A stretch of 64,000 nucleotides of DNA. Source: Thermococcus sp. 21S9. Its GTDB lineage: Archaea > Methanobacteriota_B > Thermococci > Thermococcales > Thermococcaceae. Under the pieces are notes generated by a model. The model searched no databases and was not told the origin of the DNA. It worked only from the letters and a program-made list of their open reading frames with translations. This document shows positions 6,445-14,612 of the stretch, piece by piece. Numbering within the stretch: the first letter of the stretch is position 1; each line of letters begins with the position of its first letter. Location of the stretch: positions 558,001 through 622,000 of the forward strand of contig NZ_SNUS01000001.1 of the NCBI RefSeq assembly GCF_012027635.1. The letters run 5' to 3'. A program made the translations under genes and the position numbers.

Positions 6445-8296
6445 GGCCCCTCCTCCAGAGCAGTATTGCCACCAGAACGAGAACGGCACCGCCGAGATAA
6501 TAGTAGCGCCTGTCCCTCGACGGGGCTATGTTGGCCGGTATCTGAACCTCAAGGGTCTCGTTGAAGCTCGTGAAGTCTCCGCTGGGGAGCATGTAAGTCA
6601 CCCTGACGGTAATTGGATACCTTCCCGCCTTCAGCGTGCCGTTCAGAACCACGAAGTTCACGCTGTCGTAGTCCATGGGCTCGATGCTTCCAACGTAACG
6701 CTCGCCGAGGGGGAAGAGGCTCAGAGCAGGCGAGCTAATCGAGACCGTGACCCCCCTTGCAGGGGCGTTTCCGTCGTTGGCTATGTCAACCTCGAAGTTG
6801 TACTTACCGTCGCTCACCCAGACGTTGCCCACGTAGGCCTTAAGCTTGGGACGCCCCTCCACCCGAACTCCAAAGGTCCCCTGGGACTTGTACTCAACTC
6901 CGTTCTTGTCGTAGTATGTTATGACGACGTAGAGGGGATAGATGCCGTTGGAGACATCCTTAACGGCAAAATAGAGCTTTCCTCTTGCCGTCCCATTGGC
7001 AGGTATCTCGCCGAAGTAAAGGACGCTCTGTCTCCCAATAGGGTACAGACTGCTCTCCTGAGGCTGTTCCTGAGCAGTTGGAAAGAGGCTGTACGTCTGA
7101 GTTCCCTCCTGCGGTTTGGTCGTCAGGACCTCGACCCTGACGTTGTAGGCTTCTTCGTTTCCAGTGTTCCTTAGGGTTACGGTCACGGTGAAGTTTGAAG
7201 CCGGCTGAACGGGGTTCGGCTGAACCTTAAAGCTCTCAACGCTCACCTTCGGCCGGGTGACATCGTTCACCGGCACCCCAACCTGAACCTCCTCCCTCTT
7301 GAGGACCCCGTTCTGGTCGCCGTACTGGAGCTGGATGTAGAGGGGATAGACGTCCGGTTTGAGGGCCTTGGAAGAGATTAACCTGAAATGGAGCGTTTTC
7401 ACCTGGCCGGGCGCGAGTTCGTCGGTGTACTTTATCGGCCCCTCCATATATGCAGCGAAGGGAATCTCCTGCTGAAAAGTCGGAACGGTTACCGTTGGGA
7501 GTAGCGTTTTCTGACTCTCCTCGCTCCCCTGAACAACCGGCTGGGAGTAGAGGTAGACCCTCACGAACCTCGCAACCTGGTCTCCAACGTTCTTTATGGT
7601 AACGCTCAGGTTGAATACGCCACCGACTTCAACGGGCGTGAAGCTGACGTTTTGGATTACAACAACTGCTCCTTGAACGATGGAATAGCGAATGTACTTC
7701 GGGGCCAGAATCTTCATGGTGACGCTCCCGTTCGTTATGTTGTAAATCACGATGTCAACGCCGTGCCAGTAGTGGCCCCCAATACCGAAGTAGGCGTAGT
7801 CCGTGAAGCCATCGCGGTAGTAGCGCATGAAGACTGTTTTGTTGCTCACGTTTATGAGGGACAGCTGAACCGGGCCGTAGGAAAAGGTTGAATTGGCCTT
7901 CGTCGTCCCGTAGAAGACAGTTGTTGGCTTCGAGAAAACGGCGACGAGCGCCGAGGGATTGTCCGTTGGGTTCTTCACGTAGTTTAGGTAAACTTTGACG
8001 TCCCCGTAGGTGTAGCTCTGGCCCTCGCCGAGGGCAAACTCAACAGACGTAAAGTTCCGGTTGTCCCGGAGCTTGAACAGTACCAGGGGCGTTGAACCAG
8101 TCTGGGTGCCGTAGAGGAAGTTAACGACCGTCAGCGTGTAGTTTCCGAAGGTAAGGGACTCACCGAGTCCGAGGTAACCCGAAAAGACCTGCATATACGC
8201 GGGCTCCTGGAAGGTCGCGGAGGAAACGGGCCCAACCTGTCCAAAGGCAACCGCGATGAGCATGATGGCCAGAAATCCCGTGAGGGCTTTCTTCAT
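6437..8296 (-). CDS. Secreted, membrane-anchored protein with COG1361/CARDB-like S-layer-type domains
   Basis: A 619-residue protein with an N-terminal signal peptide (MKKALTGFLAIMLIAVAFGQ, likely cleaved after VSSA), a long beta-rich extracellular region and a C-terminal helix (YYLGGAVLVLVAILLWRRGR). At least three repeats resemble CARDB/COG1361 modules, with phrases such as TVTVTLRNTGNEEAYNVRVE and DIANDGNAPARGVTVSISSP. It lies between the ATPase and permease genes with 4- and 8-nt overlaps, so it is very probably a dedicated extracellular partner of that exporter. This three-gene order recurs in Thermococcales as far as I know, but its function is undefined. Confidence 0.85.
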   Translation of the reverse strand: MKKALTGFLAIMLIAVAFGQVGPVSSATFQEPAYMQVFSGYLGLGESLTFGNYTLTVVNFLYGTQTGSTPLVLFKLRDNRNFTSVEFALGEGQSYTYGDVKVYLNYVKNPTDNPSALVAVFSKPTTVFYGTTKANSTFSYGPVQLSLINVSNKTVFMRYYRDGFTDYAYFGIGGHYWHGVDIVIYNITNGSVTMKILAPKYIRYSIVQGAVVVIQNVSFTPVEVGGVFNLSVTIKNVGDQVARFVRVYLYSQPVVQGSEESQKTLLPTVTVPTFQQEIPFAAYMEGPIKYTDELAPGQVKTLHFRLISSKALKPDVYPLYIQLQYGDQNGVLKREEVQVGVPVNDVTRPKVSVESFKVQPNPVQPASNFTVTVTLRNTGNEEAYNVRVEVLTTKPQEGTQTYSLFPTAQEQPQESSLYPIGRQSVLYFGEIPANGTARGKLYFAVKDVSNGIYPLYVVITYYDKNGVEYKSQGTFGVRVEGRPKLKAYVGNVWVSDGKYNFEVDIANDGNAPARGVTVSISSPALSLFPLGERYVGSIEPMDYDSVNFVVLNGTLKAGRYPITVRVTYMLPSGDFTSFNETLEVQIPANIAPSRDRRYYYLGGAVLVLVAILLWRRGRG

Positions 8297-8985
8297 AGGT
8301 TCTCCACCTCGTAGAGTTTTCCATCCCTAATCCTCAAAATCCTGTCGGCCTTTCTGGCCACGTCGAGGTCGTGGGTGACGACGACGAAGGTCGTTCCCTT
8401 CTCGCGGTTGAGGGTTTTCATGAGAGAAACTATCTCCTCCGAGGACTTCGTGTCAAGATTTCCCGTTGGCTCGTCGGCAAGGATTATGCTCGGCTCGTTG
8501 GCGAGGGCCCTCGCTATGGCGACGCGCTGTTGCTGGCCACCGCTCATCTCGGTCGGCTTGTGCTCCGCCATGTGGGGAATTCCAACGAGTTCAAGGAGAC
8601 GTTTTGCGCGCTCAATCCGCTTTTTCGGCGGAACTCCCGCAAGAATCATCGGGACCTCGACGTTCTCGAGGGCGGTGAGGATTGGTATCAGGTTGTAGTG
8701 CTGGAAGACGAAGCCTATTTTCCAGAGCCTCATCTCGGAGAGCTCGTCATCGTCGAGCCCGATAACGGACCTGCCGTCTATGTAGAGCTCGCCCGAGTCG
8801 GGCGTGTCCAGAAGGCCGAGAATGTTGAGGAGCGTCGTCTTACCGCTACCGCTCGGCCCGATGATTGCCACGAACTCACCAGCAGTAATCTCAAGGCTCG
8901 CCCCCCTGAGGGCCGGAACCGTTACCTTGCCGAGCCGGTAGCTCTTGTAGAGCTCAACCGCTTTTAAAACGATTTTTTCACCCAT
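8293..8985 (-). CDS. ABC transporter ATP-binding protein, LolD/MacB type
   Basis: A 230-residue ATPase with Walker A GPSGSGKTT, Q-loop FVFQHYNLIP, signature MSGGQQQRVAIARAL, Walker B IILADEPTGNLD and switch VVTHDLD, all intact. It powers the FtsX-type permease encoded two genes downstream. First gene of the operon; its stop overlaps the next start by 4 nt. The ATG at 8985 is followed by GEKIVLKAVELYKSY. Confidence 0.95.
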   Translation of the reverse strand: MGEKIVLKAVELYKSYRLGKVTVPALRGASLEITAGEFVAIIGPSGSGKTTLLNILGLLDTPDSGELYIDGRSVIGLDDDELSEMRLWKIGFVFQHYNLIPILTALENVEVPMILAGVPPKKRIERAKRLLELVGIPHMAEHKPTEMSGGQQQRVAIARALANEPSIILADEPTGNLDTKSSEEIVSLMKTLNREKGTTFVVVTHDLDVARKADRILRIRDGKLYEVENL

Positions 8986-9077
8986 GGTGGAAACTCAGCC
9001 GGGAGGATATTAACTTTATCCTCGAAGCCTCGGAAGTTCTAAATACGATGACGCCCAATACAATATAAGGTGATGTC

Positions 9078-9914
9078 ATGTTTGAGAGAATCCTCTACCC
9101 GACAGACTTCTCCGACGTATCGCTCCACGCCCTCAAACACTGTATCCCCAGGCTCTTCGAGCTCGGTGCCAAGGAACTCTACCTCCTCCACGTCATCGAC
9201 ATAACCGTTGCGGAGCTTGAGGCGTTCGAGCTTGAAGAAATCTACCGCGAGAAGCTTGAGAAGCTCGCCGAGGAGCTGAGAAAGGAGGGAATCAACGCCA
9301 AGGCCGATGTGAGGGTGGGAATACCGTCGCTTGAGATAGCGGAGGCGAGCGAAGAGGCAAAGGTTGACCTCGTCGTGACGCCGAGCGTCGGCGAGAACAT
9401 ATGGAGACAGATGTTCATGGGGAGCACCGCCTCGAACCTCGCGAGGGCCACCAAGAGGCCGGTCCTCCTGCTCAAGTACGTCAAAAAAGACGACTCCTAC
9501 GAACTGGCCGTTGACTGCTCCGAACTCTTCAAAAGGCCTCTGGTAGCGGTGGACTTCTCGAAGTGCTCAATCAGGATAGTCAAGACCGTCCGGAAGTTCG
9601 AGGAGCTCATAGAGCGGGGAATACTTCTGCACTCGGTCGACTACGGCAAAGTTGACGAGCTGGAGCACAACATCGAGATAGCCAAGAAGAACCTCGAGAA
9701 GACGGCGAAGGGTGTCAAAGCCGACTTCGAGCTCGAAGTCATGGTCGGAACCGCGAGCCAGGCGATAATAGGAACGGCACTTGCAAAGGGCGCAACGCTC
9801 ATAGTCATCGGCAAGAAGGGCAGGAGCGTTCTCAAGGATTTGATACTCGGTAGCACGGCGGAGAGGGTCATGCGGGACTCGAAGCTCCCAGTCCTCCTCG
9901 TCCCGTGCGAATAG
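9078..9914 (+). CDS. Universal stress protein with two UspA domains
   Basis: A 278-residue cytoplasmic protein made of two tandem UspA domains (about 1-135 and 145-278). The first starts MFERILYPTDFSDVSLHALK; the second ends with the ATP-binding type motif GKKGRSVLKDLILGSTAERV, while the first has the less canonical SVGENIWRQMFMGSTASNLA, so only the second half looks nucleotide-binding. Role in stress or ion homeostasis is inferred only from the family. Monocistronic; a reverse-strand guide RNA candidate abuts its stop codon. Confidence 0.9.
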   Translation: MFERILYPTDFSDVSLHALKHCIPRLFELGAKELYLLHVIDITVAELEAFELEEIYREKLEKLAEELRKEGINAKADVRVGIPSLEIAEASEEAKVDLVVTPSVGENIWRQMFMGSTASNLARATKRPVLLLKYVKKDDSYELAVDCSELFKRPLVAVDFSKCSIRIVKTVRKFEELIERGILLHSVDYGKVDELEHNIEIAKKNLEKTAKGVKADFELEVMVGTASQAIIGTALAKGATLIVIGKKGRSVLKDLILGSTAERVMRDSKLPVLLVPCE

Positions 9915-9973
9915 CCTCAGACTGGAACGGCTTCCTCATCAACTCGGTAGCTACCCTGTTGCCATCATCGGCT
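9912..9973 (-). ncRNA. Candidate box C/D sRNA with its own promoter
   Basis: Reading the reverse strand: AGCC, box C-like ATGATGG, a 14-nt guide, D'-like CCGA, C' TGATGA, a 15-nt guide, box D CTGA, then GGCT. The flanks AGCC/GGCT form a 4-bp terminal stem, as in archaeal C/D RNAs. A TATA element (CTTTATAA on the reverse strand, about 9996-10003) lies about 25 bases before the predicted 5' end. Boxes C and D' each deviate by one base and the guides are a little longer than the usual 12, so it is not certain. Confidence 0.6.
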
Positions 9974-10003
9974 GTCCTTCCCTATTTTTCCGGCCTTATA
10001 AAG

Positions 10004-10591
10004 CTACTCCTTCGTGCTTTCTCCGGTCATGAAGGCGCTCGCCATTATGTGCGCCAGGCGGAGTGGTTCAGGAATCAGTCCGGTCTTCGTGGTTACCCTG
10101 ACGACCTCGAAGGCCACATCAGGAGAAACGCCGAGTGCCTGGACGTAGAGCTTCCCAGGAATCATCTCGAGGAGCGGGGGAGCCTTCCTCAGGAGTTCAA
10201 CCCTCTCCTCCCAGTCCGGGAAGTGCTTCCTCAGCGCGAGCTCCATGGCGTTTAAATCGGGTCTCTTCCTCACAACGACGATTACCGGGAGGCCGGTCTC
10301 GCGGTGAAGCCTCTCAAGGTCAACGACGTTGAAGCCCCCGTAGGTTATTCCCTTGAGGAGGATTACCCTTAAATCCCTGAAGCGGGAGTTATTTACGGCG
10401 TCAATCAGCTTCTCGGTTGCATCGGTTCCGTCAACGGTTATCCACCTCGAAACGGCCCCGACGACCTCCTTCGAGCCCTTCATGACGACACCGAAGAGAA
10501 CCGTCTTTCTCCTTTCGAGCTTGGAAGAAAAGGAGAACGTCCCGTCGTCAAAGCCGACAACCCTTATCTCGGGCTTCACCTTGCGAATCAT
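10004..10591 (-). CDS. DUF99 (UPF0215) family protein
   Basis: A 195-residue protein starting [20 protein letters not shown], the DUF99 family signature with an acidic FDDG. The family is structurally related to endonuclease V-like folds, but a biochemical role is not established as far as I know. The ATG at 10591 overlaps the cutA stop by ATGA, which fixes the start and shows translational coupling. No membrane segment. Confidence 0.85.
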   Translation of the reverse strand: MIRKVKPEIRVVGFDDGTFSFSSKLERRKTVLFGVVMKGSKEVVGAVSRWITVDGTDATEKLIDAVNNSRFRDLRVILLKGITYGGFNVVDLERLHRETGLPVIVVVRKRPDLNAMELALRKHFPDWEERVELLRKAPPLLEMIPGKLYVQALGVSPDVAFEVVRVTTKTGLIPEPLRLAHIMASAFMTGESTKE

Positions 10592-10902
10592 CCGAACAGC
10601 ACCCTTGCCATCCACTCCGAGTACTCCCTGTTGAGCTTGTCGAGGTCAACCCTCGCTATCAGCGGGACCTCGTAGGGGTGGAGCTCCCTCAGCGCATCCC
10701 TCAAGGCCTTCCACCTGCTCACCTCGGTCTTGAGGAGAACGCCGATTTCTTTGCCCTCCTCTATCTTTCCCTCCCACCAGTACATCGCCTCGTGCTCCCT
10801 CATGTTGGCGCAGACTATGAGCTTCCTCTCGAGGAGCTCCCTGACGACCTTTCTGGCGCTCTCCCAGTCCGGGAAGGTCGTGTAAACGAATATCGCCTCC
10901 AT
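10588..10902 (-). CDS. cutA: CutA1 divalent-cation tolerance protein
   Basis: A 104-residue protein starting [20 protein letters not shown], with the CutA1 core ([20 protein letters not shown] and [20 protein letters not shown]). Family members are extremely stable trimers that bind divalent metals such as copper; the in vivo role in archaea is unclear. The start at 10902 is chosen after GGGGTG. A longer frame upstream is not supported by a ribosome site. First gene of a two-gene unit with the DUF99 gene. Confidence 0.95.
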   Translation of the reverse strand: MEAIFVYTTFPDWESARKVVRELLERKLIVCANMREHEAMYWWEGKIEEGKEIGVLLKTEVSRWKALRDALRELHPYEVPLIARVDLDKLNREYSEWMARVLFG

Positions 10903-10971
10903 TGGACACCCCTGAGAGAGTAGGCAAGTAAAGCTTAAATCCCTTGTGGAGAAATCGAAACGGGATGGTGT

Positions 10972-11247
10972 ATGAGAAAGGTTAGGGCGCACCTTAGGAT
11001 ATACGGGCGCGTTCAAGGGGTCGGCTTCCGCTGGAGCATGCAGAGGGAAGCCAGAAAACTCGGATTAGCGGGCTGGGTCAGGAACCTGCCGGATGGTAGC
11101 GTTGAGGCCGTCGTTGAGGGAGACGAGGAGAGGGTCGAGGCGTTGATAGGCTGGGCCCACCAGGGGCCACCGCTGGCGAGGGTAACGCGCGTCGAGGTGA
11201 AATGGGAAGAACCGGAGGGGCTCGAAGGCTTCAAAGTCGTTGGGTGA
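10972..11247 (+). CDS. acyP: Acylphosphatase
   Basis: A 91-residue protein that hydrolyses carboxyl-phosphate bonds in acyl phosphates. It has the signature [20 protein letters not shown], including the catalytic Arg, and [20 protein letters not shown], including the catalytic Asn. Full family length. Its 3' end overlaps the convergent ACT-domain gene by 17 bases. The small cytoplasmic enzyme is widespread in Thermococcales. Confidence 0.96.
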   Translation: MRKVRAHLRIYGRVQGVGFRWSMQREARKLGLAGWVRNLPDGSVEAVVEGDEERVEALIGWAHQGPPLARVTRVEVKWEEPEGLEGFKVVG

Positions 11248-11824
11248 TTGCCTCCAGGAGAACCCTCTTGGGGCAGTACTTGACCTCACAGTAGTTGCAG
11301 ACGAGCTTTTCCTTCTCCTTCTCCGGCGTGTGGAGTATGAGCCTCTGGAAGCCGTGGATGTCCTTTATCTTCGCGAAGGTCTCAACCGGGAGCGTTCCGT
11401 CTATGACGATGAATATCTTGCTCGTCTCTTCCCTGAGGTTCCTGCCAAAGACCTCCATGACCGGAACCTCGTTCTCCGCGAGAATCCGCATGACCTCTGC
11501 AAAGGCCCTCTGGTAGTTCTCCTTTTCAACGTCAATCTCGAGCACTTCCCAGCCCATCAGCGGGGCGACGTCTATCAAGCTCGGCAGGGGGTTGAGACGC
11601 TCGAAAATGAGCTTCAGTGGGTAGGTCTTCTCGATGTACTCGATTGTGTGGTAGATTATCTTCCTGTTGACGCCTATGGCTCGAGCGAGCTCGCTTATCG
11701 GCACCTCAACGTTCTTGAGGTAGATTTTACCGTTCCGCACGCTCAGGCCGTTCTCAAAGAGGAACTCGGCGACCTTCCTCCTGGCCGGATAGTTCTTGAA
11801 GTAGGCCTCAAGTATGAGCATCAT
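11231..11824 (-). CDS. Predicted regulator of amino acid metabolism with HTH and ACT domain (COG2150 type)
   Basis: A 197-residue protein. The N-terminal half has a helix-turn-helix-like segment ([20 protein letters not shown], about residues 40-60) and the C-terminal half an ACT-like fold ([20 protein letters not shown]). A C-terminal [12 protein letters not shown] cysteine motif may bind metal. This arrangement matches archaeal ACT-domain regulators thought to sense amino acids; the ligand and DNA targets are unknown. Divergent from the PfkB kinase gene, with which it shares a 107-bp promoter region. Confidence 0.8.
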   Translation of the reverse strand: MMLILEAYFKNYPARRKVAEFLFENGLSVRNGKIYLKNVEVPISELARAIGVNRKIIYHTIEYIEKTYPLKLIFERLNPLPSLIDVAPLMGWEVLEIDVEKENYQRAFAEVMRILAENEVPVMEVFGRNLREETSKIFIVIDGTLPVETFAKIKDIHGFQRLILHTPEKEKEKLVCNYCEVKYCPKRVLLEAITQRL

Positions 11825-11931
11825 CTTTGTTCACCTCTTACTCATACATGGGTAGAAATGGATATTTAAATCTTTCCCCGGACAAAGGTTATAACTCCAA
11901 ACGCCGTATTCGGGATTCCGGAGGTGGTGGA

Positions 11932-12804
11932 ATGCTCGACGTGATAGGCATGGGAAACCTCAACTACGACATAATCTTCCTGCTCGACCGCTTTCCCGAG
12001 TTCCACGAGAAGGTAGTTTCCAGGGAGGCCCACTTCGGCCTCGGCGGTGCGGCTGGAAACACGATAAGCTGGCTCGCAACCTTTGGACTGAAGGCAGGCT
12101 TCATCGGAGCGGTTGGAAGGGACGAGATGGGCGAGGCTCATCTGAGATACTTCGAGAGGCTCGGCGTCGACACATCGGGAATAGACGTCGTTGATTTGCC
12201 TTCAGGAGTGGCCGTCTCGATGGTTCACGGGGACGACAAGAGGATAGTCAAGCACCTTGGAGCCAACTCCCTCAGAAAGTTTAAGCCGGACTACGCGAGG
12301 AAAGCCAGGTTCCTGCACCTCTCGTCCAACCCACCGGAGCTCATCGAGGAAGCCGTTCGCTTCGCCAACGCCAGTGGGATTCCGATTTCAGTCGATATCG
12401 GAGAGGCAACGCTACCCAGGGAAGTGGAGGGCATGATTGACTACCTCCTCATGAACGAGGACGAGTACAGGAGGAAGTACGGCTCGCTCGACACCTCCCT
12501 CAGCAACGCCAAGAACCTGATAATAACGCTCAACGGAGGCGGTGCAATCGTCCGCGAGGGGGATGAAACATTCGAGGTTCGCGGGCTGAGCGCGAAAGTT
12601 GTTGACAGCACCGGTGCCGGCGATTCCTTCGATGCAGGCGTAATCTACGGGATTCTCAACGGCTGGTCGCTCAGGGATTCGGCGAAACTCGGCATGCTCC
12701 TAGCGTATCTCACCGTCCAGAAGGTGGGCGCGAGGAGTGCGATAGTTCCGCTCGATGAGGTGGTCAAACTGTCAAAGGAGCTGAACCTCGATTTGCCGTG
12801 GTAA
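11932..12804 (+). CDS. PfkB/ribokinase-family sugar or nucleoside kinase
   Basis: A 290-residue cytoplasmic kinase starting [20 protein letters not shown] after GGAGGTGGTG. It contains the GG motif [15 protein letters not shown] and the C-terminal [16 protein letters not shown] with the catalytic Asp. The substrate cannot be read from sequence. Thermococcus relatives include an ADP-dependent ribose-1-phosphate kinase of the nucleoside-degrading pentose bisphosphate pathway and inositol kinases; I lean to the former on overall resemblance but with low certainty. Confidence 0.85.
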   Translation: MLDVIGMGNLNYDIIFLLDRFPEFHEKVVSREAHFGLGGAAGNTISWLATFGLKAGFIGAVGRDEMGEAHLRYFERLGVDTSGIDVVDLPSGVAVSMVHGDDKRIVKHLGANSLRKFKPDYARKARFLHLSSNPPELIEEAVRFANASGIPISVDIGEATLPREVEGMIDYLLMNEDEYRRKYGSLDTSLSNAKNLIITLNGGGAIVREGDETFEVRGLSAKVVDSTGAGDSFDAGVIYGILNGWSLRDSAKLGMLLAYLTVQKVGARSAIVPLDEVVKLSKELNLDLPW

Positions 12805-12884
12805 CGAAAGTTTTCGAGTTGGAAAACCTTAAAAATTCGGGTTTCAAAAAAGGTTAGGGAGCCGGAAGAGCGGAGGTGAGCCCT

Positions 12885-13172
12885 TTGGAAATAGTGATTG
12901 ACAACTTTAAGCCAAAGATAACAAGGCCCTTCAAGAGGAAGAACGAGTACTGGGTCAAGCTCATCCTCCCCGAGGGAGAGGAGTACATAATGAAGTTCAA
13001 GAGCCCCCTCGAGGCGGAAGACGCGATTTACGGCATGCTCGACGACCTTCAGGTTTACGGGGGCAAGGTGAAGCTCAAGCTCCGTGAGGGAAACGTCATC
13101 GAGGATATCGAGGTTCTCGAGCTCTACAAGCCGTCCGCGAAGGAACTCCTCAACGAGTACTTCAACGACTGA
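12885..13172 (+). CDS. Conserved hypothetical protein, 95 aa
   Basis: A small soluble protein starting MEIVIDNFKPKITRPFKRKN (TTG start, after GGAGGTGA; an in-frame GTG at 12876 lies inside that ribosome site). No recognised motif; alternating hydrophobic residues suggest beta structure followed by two helices. Promoter CCTTAAAAATT near 12824-12834. It precedes tfe but a strong promoter separates them. Function unknown. Confidence 0.75.
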   Translation: MEIVIDNFKPKITRPFKRKNEYWVKLILPEGEEYIMKFKSPLEAEDAIYGMLDDLQVYGGKVKLKLREGNVIEDIEVLELYKPSAKELLNEYFND

Positions 13173-13195
13173 CGTCCTTTTCTGTTCATTATGGT

Positions 13196-13249
13196 TGTCA
13201 TTTTGACAGGAAACTTATATATATCCCCGCGCCCAATATTTCTATTGGG
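13196..13249. promoter_or_regulatory. tfe promoter: TATA box between two palindromes
   Basis: TATA CTTATATATA at 13214-13223. Upstream is TGTCA-TTT-TGACA (13196-13208). Downstream, over the expected start site, is CCCAATA-TTTC-TATTGGG (13232-13249), a perfect 7-bp stem with a 4-nt loop. Both are candidate operators, and the second could also fold at the mRNA 5' end. Confidence 0.6.
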
Positions 13250-13298
13250 GTCTATCCGTTTAGGTGACCGTTAATCAAATCGTGTGGAGGTCGTCCCA

Positions 13299-13838
13299 GT
13301 GGCAAGACGGAAGAACAAGGAGCTCATCGAAATCGCAATGGACATAGGCGGTGAGGAGGCCGTTGAGGTAGTCAAAGCCCTCGAAAAGATGAAAGAGGCG
13401 ACCGATGAAGAGCTTGCTGAGAAGACTGGAATCAGGGTTAATACCGTCAGGAGGATTCTCTACCAGCTCAACGACCAGGGTCTGGCGGACTTCAAGAGAA
13501 TCCGCGACCCCGAGACCGGGTGGTATTACTACTACTGGCGCCTTGAGACCAAGAGACTGCCCGAGATAATAAAGGCCCGAAAGATGGCCGAGCTGAAGAG
13601 GCTCAAGGAGATGCTCGAGGAGGAAACCAGCGAGATTTACTACTGGTGTGGCGAGGAAGGTCATCCGAGGCTCACCTTCGACGAGGCGATGGAGTACGAG
13701 TTCCAGTGCCCGATATGCGGTAAGATGCTCATGCAGTACGACAACAGTCGAATTGTCGAGGAGCTCAAGAAGCGCATAGAGGAACTCGAAATCGAGCTCG
13801 GCCTGAGGAAGAAGCCAAGGAAGAAAAAGAGCGGTTAA
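13299..13838 (+). CDS. tfe: Transcription initiation factor TFE, alpha subunit
   Basis: A 179-residue homologue of eukaryotic TFIIE-alpha that helps open promoters together with TBP, TFB and RNA polymerase. An N-terminal winged helix ([20 protein letters not shown] onward) is followed by a zinc ribbon with cysteines [11 protein letters not shown]...FQCPICGKM and a charged coiled C-terminus. The GTG at 13299 is preferred because GGAGGTCGT lies 6-10 bases before it; a GTG five codons earlier overlaps the ribosome site. Two palindromes bracket its TATA box. Confidence 0.95.
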   Translation: MARRKNKELIEIAMDIGGEEAVEVVKALEKMKEATDEELAEKTGIRVNTVRRILYQLNDQGLADFKRIRDPETGWYYYYWRLETKRLPEIIKARKMAELKRLKEMLEEETSEIYYWCGEEGHPRLTFDEAMEYEFQCPICGKMLMQYDNSRIVEELKKRIEELEIELGLRKKPRKKKSG

Positions 13839-13880
13839 ATAAGCGGAATGGACTCTTAATGAACTTCGGGGATGGTGAAG

Positions 13881-14612
13881 ATGGAAGAAGTGGTTATTCT
13901 TGAGAAGGTTTACGGGGACAGGAGCGGTTTTGACAAGCTCCACAGGAAGCTCCGCTCCCTTCTGGGGGATTTGGAAGTCGAGTGGAAGCTATCGGCAACG
14001 ACCAAGAACTGGGTCAAGGTCAGCCTCAGCGGTGAGGACGAAGAGATAAGCGCGAACCTCGTTAGGGACGAGTTCGGCGAGGTTCCCTACAGCCTCAAGA
14101 ACGTCGAAACCGGAAAGACCTACAGGGGACGCTTTATAGACCTCGGCAAAGTCGGCTACGGCGCCTACGTTGACATTGGAATCTTCAAGCCAAAGCCCAA
14201 GGACGCGCTGATTCCGCTATACTACCTCAAGAAAACCTTCGGGGACATGCCGGTAAGGCAGATGATTCGCGAGTTCGGATGGGTGGACAACCTGCCCGTC
14301 GAGGTCGAGGTGACGAACGTCGAGTTCGGCGCCAGGGAAGTCGAGCTGGCCTTCAGCGACGCCCAGCTGAAGAGGATTAAGGAATGGCTGAGCGACGGTT
14401 ACGACAAGCTCTTCATAACGGGGACGATAAGCGAGAAGGTTGAGGAGGCGCTCATCAAAACCGGCCACGGCAGGGACGTCAGGAGAATGGAGGAGCTCGG
14501 TTTAATGGAAACTCTACTCGTCCTCAAGAAGGGAACCCAGGCCCCGGGAATCATCAAGGCAATCGGCCCGCACCTTAAGGGGGCCGTCTTCGGCGCAATC
14601 AAGTTTGAATGA
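13881..14612 (+). CDS. DUF2110 family protein
   Basis: A 243-residue archaeal protein starting MEEVVILEKVYGDRSGFDKL, matching the DUF2110 family. The middle segment KTYRGRFIDLGKVGYGAYVD resembles an S1/OB-type fold, so RNA or ribosome contact is possible, but no function is established. The next upstream ATG (13872) is also possible. It sits downstream of tfe after 42 bases with its own TATA-like GGTTAAATAAG, and its 3' end overlaps the convergent membrane gene by 14 bases. Confidence 0.83.
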   Translation: MEEVVILEKVYGDRSGFDKLHRKLRSLLGDLEVEWKLSATTKNWVKVSLSGEDEEISANLVRDEFGEVPYSLKNVETGKTYRGRFIDLGKVGYGAYVDIGIFKPKPKDALIPLYYLKKTFGDMPVRQMIREFGWVDNLPVEVEVTNVEFGAREVELAFSDAQLKRIKEWLSDGYDKLFITGTISEKVEEALIKTGHGRDVRRMEELGLMETLLVLKKGTQAPGIIKAIGPHLKGAVFGAIKFE

